DNA of 64,000 bases. It comes from Pseudorhodobacter aquimaris. GTDB taxonomy: Bacteria; Pseudomonadota; Alphaproteobacteria; Rhodobacterales; Rhodobacteraceae. Shown here piece after piece: positions 54,631 to 63,903 of the stretch. Numbering within the stretch: position 1 is the first letter of the stretch; each line of letters begins with the position of its first letter. Location of the stretch: contig NZ_LGHS01000046.1 of assembly GCF_001202025.1 (NCBI RefSeq), forward strand, positions 1 through 64,000, in the 5' to 3' direction. The notes beneath the pieces are model-generated. The model did not search any database and was not told the origin of the DNA. It saw nothing but the letters and a program-made list of their open reading frames with translations. Made by a program: the position numbers and the translations under genes.

Positions 54631-54655
54631 TTTGGTGACAAATTTTGGCACCAAA
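54631..54655. promoter_or_regulatory. dyad operator candidate between WYL regulator and ridA
   Basis: TTTGGTG at 54631-54637 and CACCAAA at 54649-54655 form a perfect 7-bp inverted repeat with an 11-base spacer. Its central position between divergent genes fits an operator for the WYL regulator. Confidence 0.55.
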
Positions 54656-54700
54656 CTATTCTAAGCAGGTCTCATACGTATCAACAAGGAGACTTTGAGA

Positions 54701-55096
54701 ATGCAACGCACCGCCGTAAACCCTTGGGACTGGTCCTTGAACCTTGGCTACAATCAGGCTGAGATCATTACGGGGACATCGCGTCAGCTTATTTGTGCCG
54801 GTCAAACCGCTGTTGATGATACGGGCAAACCCCAGCATCTTGGCGACATGCGAGGCCAAATCGGCCTCGCATTGGACAACCTGGAAGCCGTGCTGGACGG
54901 CGCGGATATGGACCTGCGCAACATCATCCGGCTGGGTGTATTTACGACCGATGTGGATGAAGCGCTGAAGAACTTTGACCTGCTGGGCATGCGATTTGGC
55001 GCCATCCGTTGCGCCCCGCCGATGACGTTGCTTGGCGTGACCCGCCTCGCACTTCCCGGCTTGTTGTTCGAAATCGAAGCCACCGCCGCAGCGTAG
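54701..55096 (+). CDS. RidA family protein (YjgF/YER057c)
   Basis: This 131-aa protein (MQRTAVNPWDWSLNLGYNQA) has AAGGAGA about ten bases before the ATG. It shows the RidA fold pattern LICAGQTAVDD, GDMRGQIGLALDNLEAVLDG and LGVTRLALPGLLFEIEATA. The ligand-binding Arg usually found as CRA or TRxAL near the end is present in VTRLAL. RidA proteins deaminate reactive enamines or imines; this may be a subgroup with another substrate. Confidence 0.8.
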   Translation: MQRTAVNPWDWSLNLGYNQAEIITGTSRQLICAGQTAVDDTGKPQHLGDMRGQIGLALDNLEAVLDGADMDLRNIIRLGVFTTDVDEALKNFDLLGMRFGAIRCAPPMTLLGVTRLALPGLLFEIEATAAA

Positions 55097-55222
55097 TGGA
55101 CCGGGGCATCATCGGCCATTCCGAGGGTTTATCGGAATGGCCGTTTCGCTCGTCGCGGCAGTCACAACCAGATGTGCATCCGTGCGCATAAAGCCCGACC
55201 CAACGTTGAAAGACGGCCAGAT

Positions 55223-56626
55223 CTAGATACTCACTCCCGTTGGCAACTGAACAACTGCTTCTAGCCCCCTCCCTGCCAGATTTCGCAAGATTACCGAACC
55301 GCCATGCGCCTGAATGATGGTCCTTGCGATGGCAAGGCCCAGACCAACGCCGCCGGTATCGCGGCTGCGTGACGCTTCAAGTCGCATAAACGGCTCAAAA
55401 ACAGCCTCAAGCTGATCATCGGGCAACCCTTGGCCTTGATCCGCGATGCGAATAACGACATGCCCTGGCTCTTGCGACAGGGTTATATTTGCGGCGCCAC
55501 CATAGCGAACCGCGTTATCGATCAGATTGCGCAAAGCACGGATCAACGCTTGGGGCCGGATGGTGACGGGCATCGGACCGGAGGCTGCGAGGCTTGCGCG
55601 CCCCTCTCCGACATCGCTTGCCAAATCAGCCAGCAACGCGGTGAGGTCAACCGTGGTGGCGGGCTCTTCCTTGGCCGCACCGCGCGCAAACGCGAGTGTG
55701 GCCTCAACCATCGCCTGCATTTCCTCGACCAAAGCCTTTAACCGAATGCTGTCTTCGGTTTCATCTAACAGTTCGATCCGGAGCCGCATTGCCGTCAAGG
55801 GCGACCGCAAATCATGGCTCAGGGCTGCAAGCATATGTGTGCGCTCTTTCACGAAGCGGGTCAGGCGGTCTTTCATCTGGTTAAAAGCCCGCGTTGTGTC
55901 GCGGACCTCGGACGGTCCGGTTAACGGCAAAGGGTCTGTATCAAGCCCGCGTCCCAGCCGGTCGGCGCCGATGGCAAGGACGCGCATTGGACCAACCACC
56001 TGCCGCGCAGTCCACCACACCACCAGAAAAACCGCCATCACCATCAGCAAAAGCGGCAATAAGGCTTGTGGTGAAAGCTGAAGTGCGGGGCGGTGAAACA
56101 TCGTGCGGACATTCAGCCATTCGCCACCAGCAAGGCGGATCGAAAGCGTCATCTCGATGGGATCAGTGCGGCCGGCCATCATCGCTTCGTGCATCGGGCG
56201 CATTGCAGCAGGCATACCTTCGGGCATGGCAAGTGGAGCGATTGCAAGGGCATGGACATCTGCCCGCACCTCGCGCGACGGATCAGCCAGAATTTGCCGG
56301 ATTTGACCTAGGACAAAGGTAGCCTCACTGCTGTCATGGGGCGCTTCTGCCTGCGGCCCAACCGTAAACCTGACCAGTGGCGAGTCCGCAGACCGCAGGA
56401 TAGACGAGCGTAGCGCGGGGGGTGCATCATCCAGCAGCAAGACCACATTTGCCGCGCGACCGGCCGCCTCTAGGCCCAAGGCCGCGCGCACAGCCCGGTT
56501 CCTCTCATCCGTTAACAACAGAAGGCCCAGCCCCTGTGTGATGGCGAGTGCAAGTAACAACATGGCCAGAAGTTGACCACCCAGCGATTGAGGAAATACG
56601 CGGCGTAGACTGGAGCGCTGGGTCAT
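55223..56626 (-). CDS. sensor histidine kinase of copper locus 2
   Basis: This 467-aa kinase starts MTQRSSLRRVFPQSLGGQLL at 56626, overlapping the regulator's stop (ATGA). It has two membrane helices (about 18-40 and around 160-180), a periplasmic sensor between them rich in MPAAMRPMHEAM methionines, a HAMP linker, HisKA (ALSHDLRSPLTAMRLRIE), and ATPase boxes DNAVRYGG and GVGLGLAIARTIIQ. The Met-rich sensor fits Cu(I) binding. It is the intact paralogue of the pseudogene at 15279-16683. Confidence 0.9.
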   Translation of the reverse strand: MTQRSSLRRVFPQSLGGQLLAMLLLALAITQGLGLLLLTDERNRAVRAALGLEAAGRAANVVLLLDDAPPALRSSILRSADSPLVRFTVGPQAEAPHDSSEATFVLGQIRQILADPSREVRADVHALAIAPLAMPEGMPAAMRPMHEAMMAGRTDPIEMTLSIRLAGGEWLNVRTMFHRPALQLSPQALLPLLLMVMAVFLVVWWTARQVVGPMRVLAIGADRLGRGLDTDPLPLTGPSEVRDTTRAFNQMKDRLTRFVKERTHMLAALSHDLRSPLTAMRLRIELLDETEDSIRLKALVEEMQAMVEATLAFARGAAKEEPATTVDLTALLADLASDVGEGRASLAASGPMPVTIRPQALIRALRNLIDNAVRYGGAANITLSQEPGHVVIRIADQGQGLPDDQLEAVFEPFMRLEASRSRDTGGVGLGLAIARTIIQAHGGSVILRNLAGRGLEAVVQLPTGVSI

Positions 56627-57345
56627 GAAACCGCCCTCACGTCGGCAGCAAGGCTGTATCCACCGCCCCATACGGTGGTGATCAGCGCAGGTTTGGCTGG
56701 ATCGGCCTCAATCTTGCGGCGTAGGCGACTGATCTGGTTGTCGATGGTACGATCAAAGACCTGCGCCGCGCGCCCCGAGGTCAGATCAAGCAACTGCTCT
56801 CGGGTAAGAACAAACCGCGGGCGTTCGAGAAACACCGTAAGCAGGCGAAATTCGGCGGTGGTCAGGGCCACGTCAGCCCCATCACAGCCGGTTAGGGTTC
56901 GGCGGTCGGTATCCAATTCCCACCGATCAAATGCCAGTTTGTGCCCTGCAAGACTGCCCCCCACCACTTCGACCCGGTCGGACCGGCGCAGGATCGCCTT
57001 GATACGGGCCAACAACTCGCGCGGATTGAACGGTTTTGGCAGGTAATCATCGGCCCCAACCTCTAGCCCGACGATACGGTCTGTTTCGTCACCCAAGGCG
57101 GTCAGCATCAGGATCGGGTTTTCACCCTTTGCGCGCAACCTTCGGCAGACCGACAGGCCGTCCTCTCCTGGCATCATCACATCAAGCACGATCAAATCGA
57201 ACTGCCCAACTTGCAGCAGTGCATCCATTGCGACAGCATTTGCGGCAGAGGTTGCACGCATCCCATTCTTTTCCAGATACTTCACCAGCGCATCGCGGAT
57301 TTCGCGGTGGTCATCGACGATCAAAATATGGGGTGTTTGGGTCAT
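56623..57345 (-). CDS. OmpR-family response regulator of copper locus 2
   Basis: A 240-aa regulator with receiver domain (ILIVDDHREIRDALVKYL, phosphoacceptor in LIVLDVMMPGEDG, GADDYLPKPFNPREL) and a winged-helix domain (LTTAEFRLLTVFLERP, RTIDNQISRLRRKIEAD). It precedes its kinase with a four-base overlap and is divergent from the EF-hand gene. It probably activates the EF-hand and copper genes on metal stress, by analogy with CusRS/CopRS systems. The paralogue at 14550 is broken. Confidence 0.9.
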   Translation of the reverse strand: MTQTPHILIVDDHREIRDALVKYLEKNGMRATSAANAVAMDALLQVGQFDLIVLDVMMPGEDGLSVCRRLRAKGENPILMLTALGDETDRIVGLEVGADDYLPKPFNPRELLARIKAILRRSDRVEVVGGSLAGHKLAFDRWELDTDRRTLTGCDGADVALTTAEFRLLTVFLERPRFVLTREQLLDLTSGRAAQVFDRTIDNQISRLRRKIEADPAKPALITTVWGGGYSLAADVRAVS

Positions 57346-57529
57346 TTCAGGGCCTCCTTATGCCGACCCTAGCCGAACCTGCTAGCACCGCGCACGAAAG
57401 ATTATAGCAAATCGTCTGGATATCTCGCTTTGCGACAGTTTGATACAAAGTCCCTTCCCTTGTGACAAACTTTTGGGACATCCGGCGCCTAGATTGGCTT
57501 CATCACATATCCAATCAAGGAAATATAGA

Positions 57530-58036
57530 ATGAAACGTTCACTGAAATTTGCCCTCGCTACTGTTGCCACTCTCGGCCTTGCGGCTGTTGCGGTGCCTGT
57601 CATCGCCCAGCAAACCCACGGGCAGCACGGCGGGATGTTGGGCGGTGGTATGGGCAAGATGGGGGGCCATGACAGTATGATGGGTGGCGGCATGGGGATG
57701 ATGATGGGAGGTGCCCAAAACTATGCGATGGCTACGTTTGACACTGATAAAGACGGCACGCTTAGCACCGAAGAAATGACTGCGGGCATTCAAGCCGAAC
57801 TCAAAGCCTATGACACCGACGCGAATGGCACGCTGTCGCTTGAAGAATTCGCCGTAATGCACGCGGCCCATACCCGGCCAATGACCGTGCGAGCCTTCCA
57901 GATGCATGATGCAGACGGCGATGCGCAGGTGACAGAGGCCGAAATGGCGGGCATGGCCGCGATGATGCAAGACCACATGGGCGAACAACAGAACGGCATG
58001 CAAGGCATGCGCAAAGGCATGATGGATAACAACTAA
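57530..58036 (+). CDS. exported EF-hand protein, Met-rich (locus 2)
   Basis: Start at 57530 gives 168 aa with a signal peptide (MKRSLKFALATVATLGLAAV). The mature part has a longer Met/Gly/His segment than its paralogue (GGMLGGGMGKMGGHDSMMGG), three EF-hand loops (DTDKDGTLSTEE, DTDANGTLSLEE, DADGDAQVTEAE) and a Met-rich tail. Divergent from the response regulator. Same role inferred as for 13884-14369: periplasmic copper and calcium binding. Confidence 0.85.
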   Translation: MKRSLKFALATVATLGLAAVAVPVIAQQTHGQHGGMLGGGMGKMGGHDSMMGGGMGMMMGGAQNYAMATFDTDKDGTLSTEEMTAGIQAELKAYDTDANGTLSLEEFAVMHAAHTRPMTVRAFQMHDADGDAQVTEAEMAGMAAMMQDHMGEQQNGMQGMRKGMMDNN

Positions 58037-58110
58037 AGCGCACGCAATGCTTGCCAATCGGGCGTGGTCCGGTTGGCAGACCCAACGTAAACACAAATCA
58101 GGAGGATGTG

Positions 58111-58221
58111 ATGATGGGGGGCTATGGTATGGGCATTGGTTTCGGCTGGCTTTGGATGATTGTTATTCTTGTGCTGGTCGGTCTCGCGATTGCAGCGCTG
58201 ATTAAATATCTACGCAAATAG
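58111..58221 (+). CDS. 36-aa membrane microprotein in copper locus
   Basis: GGAGG at 58101-58105 precedes an ATG at 58111. The product starts MMGGYGMGIGFGWLWMIVIL and continues as one hydrophobic helix ending in AALIKYLRK. Gly/Met N terminus plus one transmembrane helix is common in small proteins near copper or DUF305 genes. It is too short for most gene finders; the ribosome-binding site and operon position support it. Confidence 0.6.
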   Translation: MMGGYGMGIGFGWLWMIVILVLVGLAIAALIKYLRK

Positions 58222-58320
58222 GTCCGTTTCCAACATATGTTTGCGCAAAGCGCCTTCAAATTGGGAACCGTCAAGGCCCAAAAACCGTTGGACTACAAAG
58301 TCATAATTGGGAGGTATCAG

Positions 58321-58806
58321 ATGATCTATGGACGCTTCTTTGCGATGATCGCGACATCGACTGTCGTTATGTTTGGGTTGATGTATTTGAACACTTACGC
58401 ACTTGACCACATCTTCTTTTCGCAAACGCGCATGTGGATGGCGATTTACATGGGCGCTGTTATGGCAATCATCATGCTCGCTTTCATGCTGGGCATGTAT
58501 ACCAATAAAAGGGTCAACATTGCGATTTTCGCCGGCGCCGTTGTGACTTTCGCGCTTTCGCTTTGGTTGGTCAGAAGCCAAGAGACGGTCGACGATCTAT
58601 CTTGGATGCGCGCCATGATCCCGCACCATTCTATCGCCATCCTGACCAGTGAACGGGCCGATATTTCCGACCCTCGCGTCAGGGCACTTGCCGACGCAAT
58701 CATTAAAGCACAGCTGAGCGAAATCGCTGAGATGAAAAGATACATCGTAGATATCGAGGCGAATGGCGAGGCCGCTCCGGGCACCCCTCGCAACCAAGGC
58801 AACTGA
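58321..58806 (+). CDS. DUF305 family membrane protein
   Basis: From ATG 58321 (GGGAGG upstream) the protein is 161 aa. Three hydrophobic helices (residues about 5-25, 40-60 and 68-88) are followed by a DUF305 segment with WMRAMIPHHSIAILTSERAD and AQLSEIAEMKRYI. DUF305 proteins have a conserved MIPHH metal-binding-like motif and are frequent in copper and silver resistance loci. It is followed by a strong terminator. Confidence 0.85.
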   Translation: MIYGRFFAMIATSTVVMFGLMYLNTYALDHIFFSQTRMWMAIYMGAVMAIIMLAFMLGMYTNKRVNIAIFAGAVVTFALSLWLVRSQETVDDLSWMRAMIPHHSIAILTSERADISDPRVRALADAIIKAQLSEIAEMKRYIVDIEANGEAAPGTPRNQGN

Positions 58807-58831
58807 CCTCTTCTTGGTTGAACAAGCGCAG

Positions 58832-58880
58832 AAACCCGACGCAAAAACCATCGCCGTGATTTGCGTCGGGTTTGTGCTTT
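58832..58880 (+). terminator. strong hairpin after DUF305 gene
   Basis: AAACCCGACGCAAA (58832-58845) is perfectly complementary to TTTGCGTCGGGTTT (58860-58873), giving a 14-bp stem and 14-base loop, followed by TGTGCTTTT. It separates the DUF305 transcript from the copA promoter. Confidence 0.75.
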
Positions 58881-58960
58881 TGCGATGTCACCCGTTTGTC
58901 TTTCTTCATCGCCAAGTGATGAAATTGGGTTGCCGCGCTAAAAGTTGAGAAAATGCTTGA

Positions 58961-58979
58961 GCTTCCAGTGACTGGAAGC
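58961..58979 (+). promoter_or_regulatory. HmrR/CueR-type copper box upstream of copA (locus 2)
   Basis: GCTTCCAGTGACTGGAAGC is a perfect 8-bp dyad with a 3-base centre, preceded by TTGA at 58957-58960 and ending 37 bp before the copA start. It matches the locus 1 box in position and sequence. A MerR-family copper activator gene was not found in the window. Confidence 0.75.
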
Positions 58980-59016
58980 CTCGGACTGGAACAAATCAAA
59001 CGAAAGTCGGCACGTT

Positions 59017-61350
59017 ATGAAACACGATCATCAGCACTCAACGCCTGGGATTCCCGAGGGGGCAGAGACGGAAACAGATCCGGTTTGTGGAATGACGGTA
59101 AAGGTTTGCCCCGATACACGAAACGCCAAGTTTGAGGATAAAATCTTCCATTTCTGTTCCGAAAAATGCCAAACGAAGTTCAAAGGCGATCCGTGGTTTT
59201 ATGCGTCGGACCGGGCTGCGGCGGGTAAGAAAGCTGCCCCCGCAGATGCGCAGTATACCTGCCCGATGCACCCCGAAATTCTCCGCGATGAGCCGGGGTC
59301 TTGCCCGATCTGCGGCATGGCACTGGAACCAGTTATGCCCTCGGATGAACCCAGCCATGAGCTGACGGATTTCACCCGCCGGATGTGGATATCGGCGGCG
59401 GCAGCGGTGCCTCTTATCGTGCTGACAATGGGCGAGCTTGTCGGATTGCCCGTGCGCGACTGGCTCGGCCATCAGACGGCCAGCTATCTGGAGTTTGTAT
59501 TGGCAACCCCAATCGTGCTTTGGGCCGCATTGCCGTTTTTCAAGCGGGGCTGGGATTCGATGACCAACCGCGCGCCCAATATGTGGACCCTAATCAGCCT
59601 TGGTGTGGCTGCGGCCTATCTTTATTCCATCGTCGCGACGTTTCTGCCGGGCGTCTTCCCCGAGGCTTACCGAATGGGCCAAGGTGTCGGCACCTATTTT
59701 GAAGCGGCGGTTGTCATTATTGCACTGGTCTTTGTCGGCCAAGTGCTGGAATTGCGGGCGCGCGAGCGCACGGGTGACGCGATCCGGGCGCTCTTGGATC
59801 TAGCCCCAAAGACCGCACGGCGGATTTTGCCAGACGGCACAGAATATGATGCGCCATTGGAAAACATCATGGAAGGGGATTGGCTGCGTGTGCGCCCAGG
59901 TGATGCGGTTCCGGTAGACGGCGTGGTGGTTGAAGGGCGGTCCAGCCTTGATGAGAGCATGCTGACGGGCGAGGCTATGCCAGTCGAGAAAGGTCCGGGC
60001 GATGCTGTGACAGGCGCCACAATCAACAAGAACGGCTCGCTGGTGATCGAAGCGGGCAAGGTTGGGGCCGATACTGTGCTTGCGCAAATCGTGGCTATGG
60101 TGACGAATGCACGGCGTTCGCGCGCGCCAATCCAAGGCATGGCCGACCGGGTCTCTGCGATTTTCGTGCCGACCGTAGTAGGAACGGCGATTTTCGCATT
60201 CATAGTGTGGATGGTGTTCGGCCCTTCGCCTGCATTGGTTTATGCCATCGCATCTGCCGTCTCGGTGCTGATCATTGCTTGCCCTTGCGCACTTGGCCTA
60301 GCCACCCCGATCTCTATCACCACGGCCGCCGGACGTGGGGCGCAAGCAGGCGTGCTGATCAAGGATGCCGAAGCGCTGGAACGCATGGCGGGGGTTGATA
60401 CCTTGATCGTCGATAAAACTGGCACCCTGACCATGGGCAAACCAAAGCTGACCGATACCGTGGCGTTTGGCGATGTAAATGAGGCCGAGATTCTTTCGCT
60501 GGCGGCGGCGCTTGAGCGTGGCTCGGAACACCCCCTTGCCGAAGCGATTGTTGAAGGGGCCGAAGCGCAAGGTGCCACACGGCGCGAAGCTGCGGATTTT
60601 GAAGCGGTCACAGGCAAGGGCGTGCGCGGCACCGTTGGCGGGCGCAACGTGGCGCTTGGCAATACGGCTATGATGCAGGACATGGGTATTGCGACGACGC
60701 AGGCCGAAGAAGCGGCCAATAGCCTGCGGGCTGCGGGCAAGACTGCGATGTTTGTAGCGGTCGATGGATCTCTTGCCGGTATCGTGGCGGTGGCAGATCC
60801 GATCAAGGACTCAACCGCGCAGGCCATCAAAGAGCTGCACGCTCAAGGGCTACGCGTGATTATGGCAACCGGCGACAACGAACGCACGGCGCAGGCTGTA
60901 GCTGGAAAGTTAGGCATTGACGAGGTGCGCGCGGGTGTTTTGCCAGAAGACAAGAAGGCGTTAATTGACGCGCTACGCAAAGAGGGCCACAAGATCGCGA
61001 TGGCAGGCGACGGTGTGAATGACGCCCCAGCCTTGGCCGCTGCCGATGTTGGGATTGCGATGGGCACCGGCGCCGATGTCGCAATGGAAAGCGCGGGCAT
61101 CACCTTGCTGGGCGGCGATCTAATGGGCATCGTGCGGGCGCGTAAACTGGCCCGCGCTACTCTTCGCAATATTAAGCAAAACCTGTTCTTTGCCTTTGCC
61201 TATAATGCTGTTGGCGTGCCGATCGCGGCGGGGCTGCTTTATCCCGTAACAGGCCTGTTGTTGTCGCCCATGATTGCGGCAGCAGCGATGAGCCTGTCTT
61301 CGGTATCTGTCATCACCAACGCGTTGCGTTTGCGGCGCATAGATTTGTAA
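59017..61350 (+). CDS. copA: copper-exporting P1B-type ATPase (intact, locus 2)
   Basis: This 777-aa pump starts with a His-rich tag (MKHDHQHS), a YHS domain (DPVCGMTV with FCSEKC), and the heavy-metal-binding domain [10 protein letters not shown]...[10 protein letters not shown]. Transmembrane CPC ([10 protein letters not shown]), [10 protein letters not shown] actuator, DKTGTLT phosphorylation site, HP motif ([10 protein letters not shown]) and [10 protein letters not shown] hinge are all present. It should export Cu(I) to the periplasm. It is followed by copZ 21 bp downstream. The locus 1 copy is frameshifted, so this is the working copy in the window. Confidence 0.95.
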   Translation: MKHDHQHSTPGIPEGAETETDPVCGMTVKVCPDTRNAKFEDKIFHFCSEKCQTKFKGDPWFYASDRAAAGKKAAPADAQYTCPMHPEILRDEPGSCPICGMALEPVMPSDEPSHELTDFTRRMWISAAAAVPLIVLTMGELVGLPVRDWLGHQTASYLEFVLATPIVLWAALPFFKRGWDSMTNRAPNMWTLISLGVAAAYLYSIVATFLPGVFPEAYRMGQGVGTYFEAAVVIIALVFVGQVLELRARERTGDAIRALLDLAPKTARRILPDGTEYDAPLENIMEGDWLRVRPGDAVPVDGVVVEGRSSLDESMLTGEAMPVEKGPGDAVTGATINKNGSLVIEAGKVGADTVLAQIVAMVTNARRSRAPIQGMADRVSAIFVPTVVGTAIFAFIVWMVFGPSPALVYAIASAVSVLIIACPCALGLATPISITTAAGRGAQAGVLIKDAEALERMAGVDTLIVDKTGTLTMGKPKLTDTVAFGDVNEAEILSLAAALERGSEHPLAEAIVEGAEAQGATRREAADFEAVTGKGVRGTVGGRNVALGNTAMMQDMGIATTQAEEAANSLRAAGKTAMFVAVDGSLAGIVAVADPIKDSTAQAIKELHAQGLRVIMATGDNERTAQAVAGKLGIDEVRAGVLPEDKKALIDALRKEGHKIAMAGDGVNDAPALAAADVGIAMGTGADVAMESAGITLLGGDLMGIVRARKLARATLRNIKQNLFFAFAYNAVGVPIAAGLLYPVTGLLLSPMIAAAAMSLSSVSVITNALRLRRIDL

Positions 61351-61371
61351 GAACATCAAAAGGAGAAAACC

Positions 61372-61569
61372 ATGACCAAACTTCACGTTCCCGACATGAG
61401 CTGCGGCCACTGCAAAGCGACGGTTGCAAAGACGATCCACGCCCTCGACCCCGAAGCACGGGTTGATTTCGATATGGACGCACGCCAGATCACGGTGAAC
61501 AGCGGGTCTCGTATGGCAGCGATACAGGCAGCGCTTGAGGTTGCAGGATATCCCACCACCCCGATCTGA
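61372..61569 (+). CDS. copZ: CopZ-like copper chaperone (locus 2)
   Basis: A 65-aa HMA domain with MSCGHC at residues 9-14, near-identical at its start to the copy at 9890-10087 (PDMSCGHCKATV). GGAGAA precedes its ATG. It is cotranscribed with copA and should hand Cu(I) to it. Confidence 0.9.
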   Translation: MTKLHVPDMSCGHCKATVAKTIHALDPEARVDFDMDARQITVNSGSRMAAIQAALEVAGYPTTPI

Positions 61570-61731
61570 GGCTTGGGTATGAACGTCATGCGGGTATTTG
61601 CAGTGTGCAGCCAAAGGGTTGCACATTTCTTGCAAGGAATAGCTGCACAACATCCAAGTCACAGAATTGTTAGAAACCTTCCAGTAGCAGGATGGCTTGA
61701 CGGCTGTATGCCATTCGGTCAAGTGTAAAGA

Positions 61732-62136
61732 ATGATAGCAAACCGCGCCATAACAATGCTGATCAAGGCTCTCGCGTGCCTTGTTTTGGTGTTTTCTATT
61801 GCGCTGTTTCCGCCATCAGCCGCGCATGCCGCCTCGGGCATGCACTCTAGTATTGATACCAATCATCGGCACGTCAACGCCGTGCCGCCGCACCACGCGG
61901 CCCATAACGACGCAACACATCATGCCGAGGCAGCAAAGGATGTGCAGGCGCAGGGTGGTCACTCTGATGCCGGTTCCAATCAGTGTTGCAGTGGCATTTG
62001 TTTGACTGCGATTTTGATCGAAGGGCCAATTTTGCGCGTCGGTCAGGTGTCAAACAGCCAATATATCGTTGCTCCTACACGGATGACCCATGTTGACCCG
62101 ACAGGTTTTTTGCGCCCCCCAAAACGCTTGATCTGA
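61732..62136 (+). CDS. exported His-rich small protein of copper locus 2
   Basis: A 134-aa protein with a signal peptide (LIKALACLVLVFSIALFPPS, cleavage near AHAA) and a His-rich mature part (IDTNHRHVNAVPPHHAAHND and ATHHAEAAKD), then QCCSGICLTAILIEG. It ends TGFLRPPKRLI. A start at the second Met (61756) would place the signal closer to the terminus. It matches in architecture the protein at 6887-7228, which precedes the multicopper oxidase of locus 1. Periplasmic copper binding is inferred. Confidence 0.6.
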   Translation: MIANRAITMLIKALACLVLVFSIALFPPSAAHAASGMHSSIDTNHRHVNAVPPHHAAHNDATHHAEAAKDVQAQGGHSDAGSNQCCSGICLTAILIEGPILRVGQVSNSQYIVAPTRMTHVDPTGFLRPPKRLI

Positions 62137-62208
62137 CCGTAAGCCCGTAATCGGGCTGACATTCTGCGCGCACAACGCGCACTCAGATCAACAATCGGGT
62201 TAGACATA

Positions 62209-62430
62209 ATGAAATCCAATATCCTTGCCGGGGCATCTGCCCTTGCGCTTGGCGCCTGTGCGTATACGCCCACGCCGCTTCCGGTCACGCTTGCCCAAAC
62301 TGCACCGACTGATCCCACAATTGTCTCCAAGATGACCTATGGCGACCCGCTTGCGGGCTACACCTATCGCGGCCCGACAGGCCCGCGCGATTGGCGCGAA
62401 GTCAATCAAGAACAGACGGAGGGCAATTGA
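62209..62430 (+). CDS. small lipoprotein preceding TolC-like gene
   Basis: This 73-aa protein begins MKSNILAGASALALGACAYT with a lipobox (LGAC), so it is probably anchored to a membrane by a lipid at Cys17. It ends with REVNQEQTEGN. The stop (TGATG) overlaps the next gene's start by one base, so both are translated together. Function unknown; small lipoproteins in this position are common in copper efflux operons. Confidence 0.75.
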   Translation: MKSNILAGASALALGACAYTPTPLPVTLAQTAPTDPTIVSKMTYGDPLAGYTYRGPTGPRDWREVNQEQTEGN

Positions 62431-63890
62431 TGAAATCCTCCAAATTCCCGCTTATTTTTGGGTTTCCACTGGTTTTAGGCGCGTGCTCCGGATTGGTGCC
62501 AAGCGACTATACCGATGCCAAAGCCGGGTTTGCCAGCGTGTCGGGTCAAATATCAACGGCGATCGGCAAGCGCACGGTATTTGCCCAAACCCAAGCTGAA
62601 AACGCGGCTTTGTCGCGCGAAGTTCACGGCATGGTTCACCAAAAGACCATATCAGCGGACACCGCCGTTCAAGTGGCTTTGTTGAATAACAAAGGCTTGC
62701 AGGCGTCTTACGCGAATGTCGGGTTGTCGGCTGCCGAGGCTTGGCAGCAGGCGACCCCCGTAAACCCCATTGTGTCCATAGGGCTGCTGGGTATCGGCGC
62801 GCCGGAACTTGGCGGGTATCGCGCCATTGAAGGGCTGGTGCGCGCCAATATTTTGGATGCGACCACCCGAAAACAACGCATGGCCCTTGCCGAGACAGGG
62901 TTTCAAAAAGCGCAACTGACGGCAGTGAATGACACGCTGGCTTTGGCCAATCAAACACGGGCGGCATGGATCAATGCGGTTTCAGCGTTTGAGACTGTTG
63001 GCTACCTTAGCCGCGCCAAGCAGACCTCGGATGCAGGGTCAGAGCTTGCACGAAAACTGGGCGAAACAGGCGCGTTGAACAAAGCCGGACAAGCCCGCGA
63101 GCAGGCGTTCAATGCGGAACTAGCAGGGCAACTGGCGAAAGCCCGCCTGAATGCAGTGCGGACCAAGGAAGATCTGACGCGGCTGATGGGGTTGTGGGGC
63201 ACCGAGGTGGATTACACCGTGCCCAACGCCCTACCCGCCCTTCCGCGTTCGGTTGGTCGCATCGCGGGTATCGAGGCAAAGGCGCTTGGCAATCGGGTCG
63301 ATCTACGGATTGCAAAGCTGGGGCTTGATGCCCAAGCCAAAGCCTTTGGCCTGACCGATCAAACGCGCATCGTCAGTGATCTGGAGATCGTTGCCGGCGC
63401 CGAGTTGGAGCGTGAGGTCGATGCCGGAGGAGCTATCAAAACGGTTCCCACCCAGCAGGTCGAGCTTGAGTTTGCCATTCCGATCTTTGACAGCGGCAAA
63501 GCGCGGATGCGCAAGGCCGAGCTGATGTATCTGCAAGCCGCAAATGTGCTGGCGGAAAAGGCCGTGAACGTGCGGTCCGAGGCGCGGGTGGCCGAGACCT
63601 CCTATCACTCTGCCTATAAAATCGCGCGCCATTACCGCGATGTTCTGGTCCCCTTGCGGGCCACCGTCGAGGAAGAAGGCCTGCTGTCCTACAACGGCAT
63701 GATCACCAATACGTTCGAGCTGCTTACAGATGTGCGCGAAAAACTGAGCGCCGAACTGGAAGCCGCAAATGCAAAACGCGAATTCTACATGGCTCAGGCC
63801 GATCTGACCGCTGCGATTTATGGCGGCGGCGTAGGCAGTGCGGGCGGTGACACAGGTGCAGCAATCGCCGCTGGCGGCGCAGGGCATTGA
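62430..63890 (+). CDS. TolC/CusC-like outer-membrane efflux lipoprotein
   Basis: The 486-aa protein starts MKSSKFPLIFGFPLVLGACS with an LGAC lipobox, as in CusC. Two outer-membrane-efflux-protein repeats follow, with coiled-coil segments (LAETGFQKAQLTAVNDTLAL; AVNVRSEARVAETSYHSAYK) and FELLTDVREKLSAELEAANA near the end. It would form the outer-membrane channel for metal efflux. No RND or membrane-fusion gene is present in the window, so its partners are elsewhere or it works with the oxidase locus. Confidence 0.85.
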   Translation: MKSSKFPLIFGFPLVLGACSGLVPSDYTDAKAGFASVSGQISTAIGKRTVFAQTQAENAALSREVHGMVHQKTISADTAVQVALLNNKGLQASYANVGLSAAEAWQQATPVNPIVSIGLLGIGAPELGGYRAIEGLVRANILDATTRKQRMALAETGFQKAQLTAVNDTLALANQTRAAWINAVSAFETVGYLSRAKQTSDAGSELARKLGETGALNKAGQAREQAFNAELAGQLAKARLNAVRTKEDLTRLMGLWGTEVDYTVPNALPALPRSVGRIAGIEAKALGNRVDLRIAKLGLDAQAKAFGLTDQTRIVSDLEIVAGAELEREVDAGGAIKTVPTQQVELEFAIPIFDSGKARMRKAELMYLQAANVLAEKAVNVRSEARVAETSYHSAYKIARHYRDVLVPLRATVEEEGLLSYNGMITNTFELLTDVREKLSAELEAANAKREFYMAQADLTAAIYGGGVGSAGGDTGAAIAAGGAGH

Positions 63891-63903
63891 AAGGACTTAT
63901 GAT

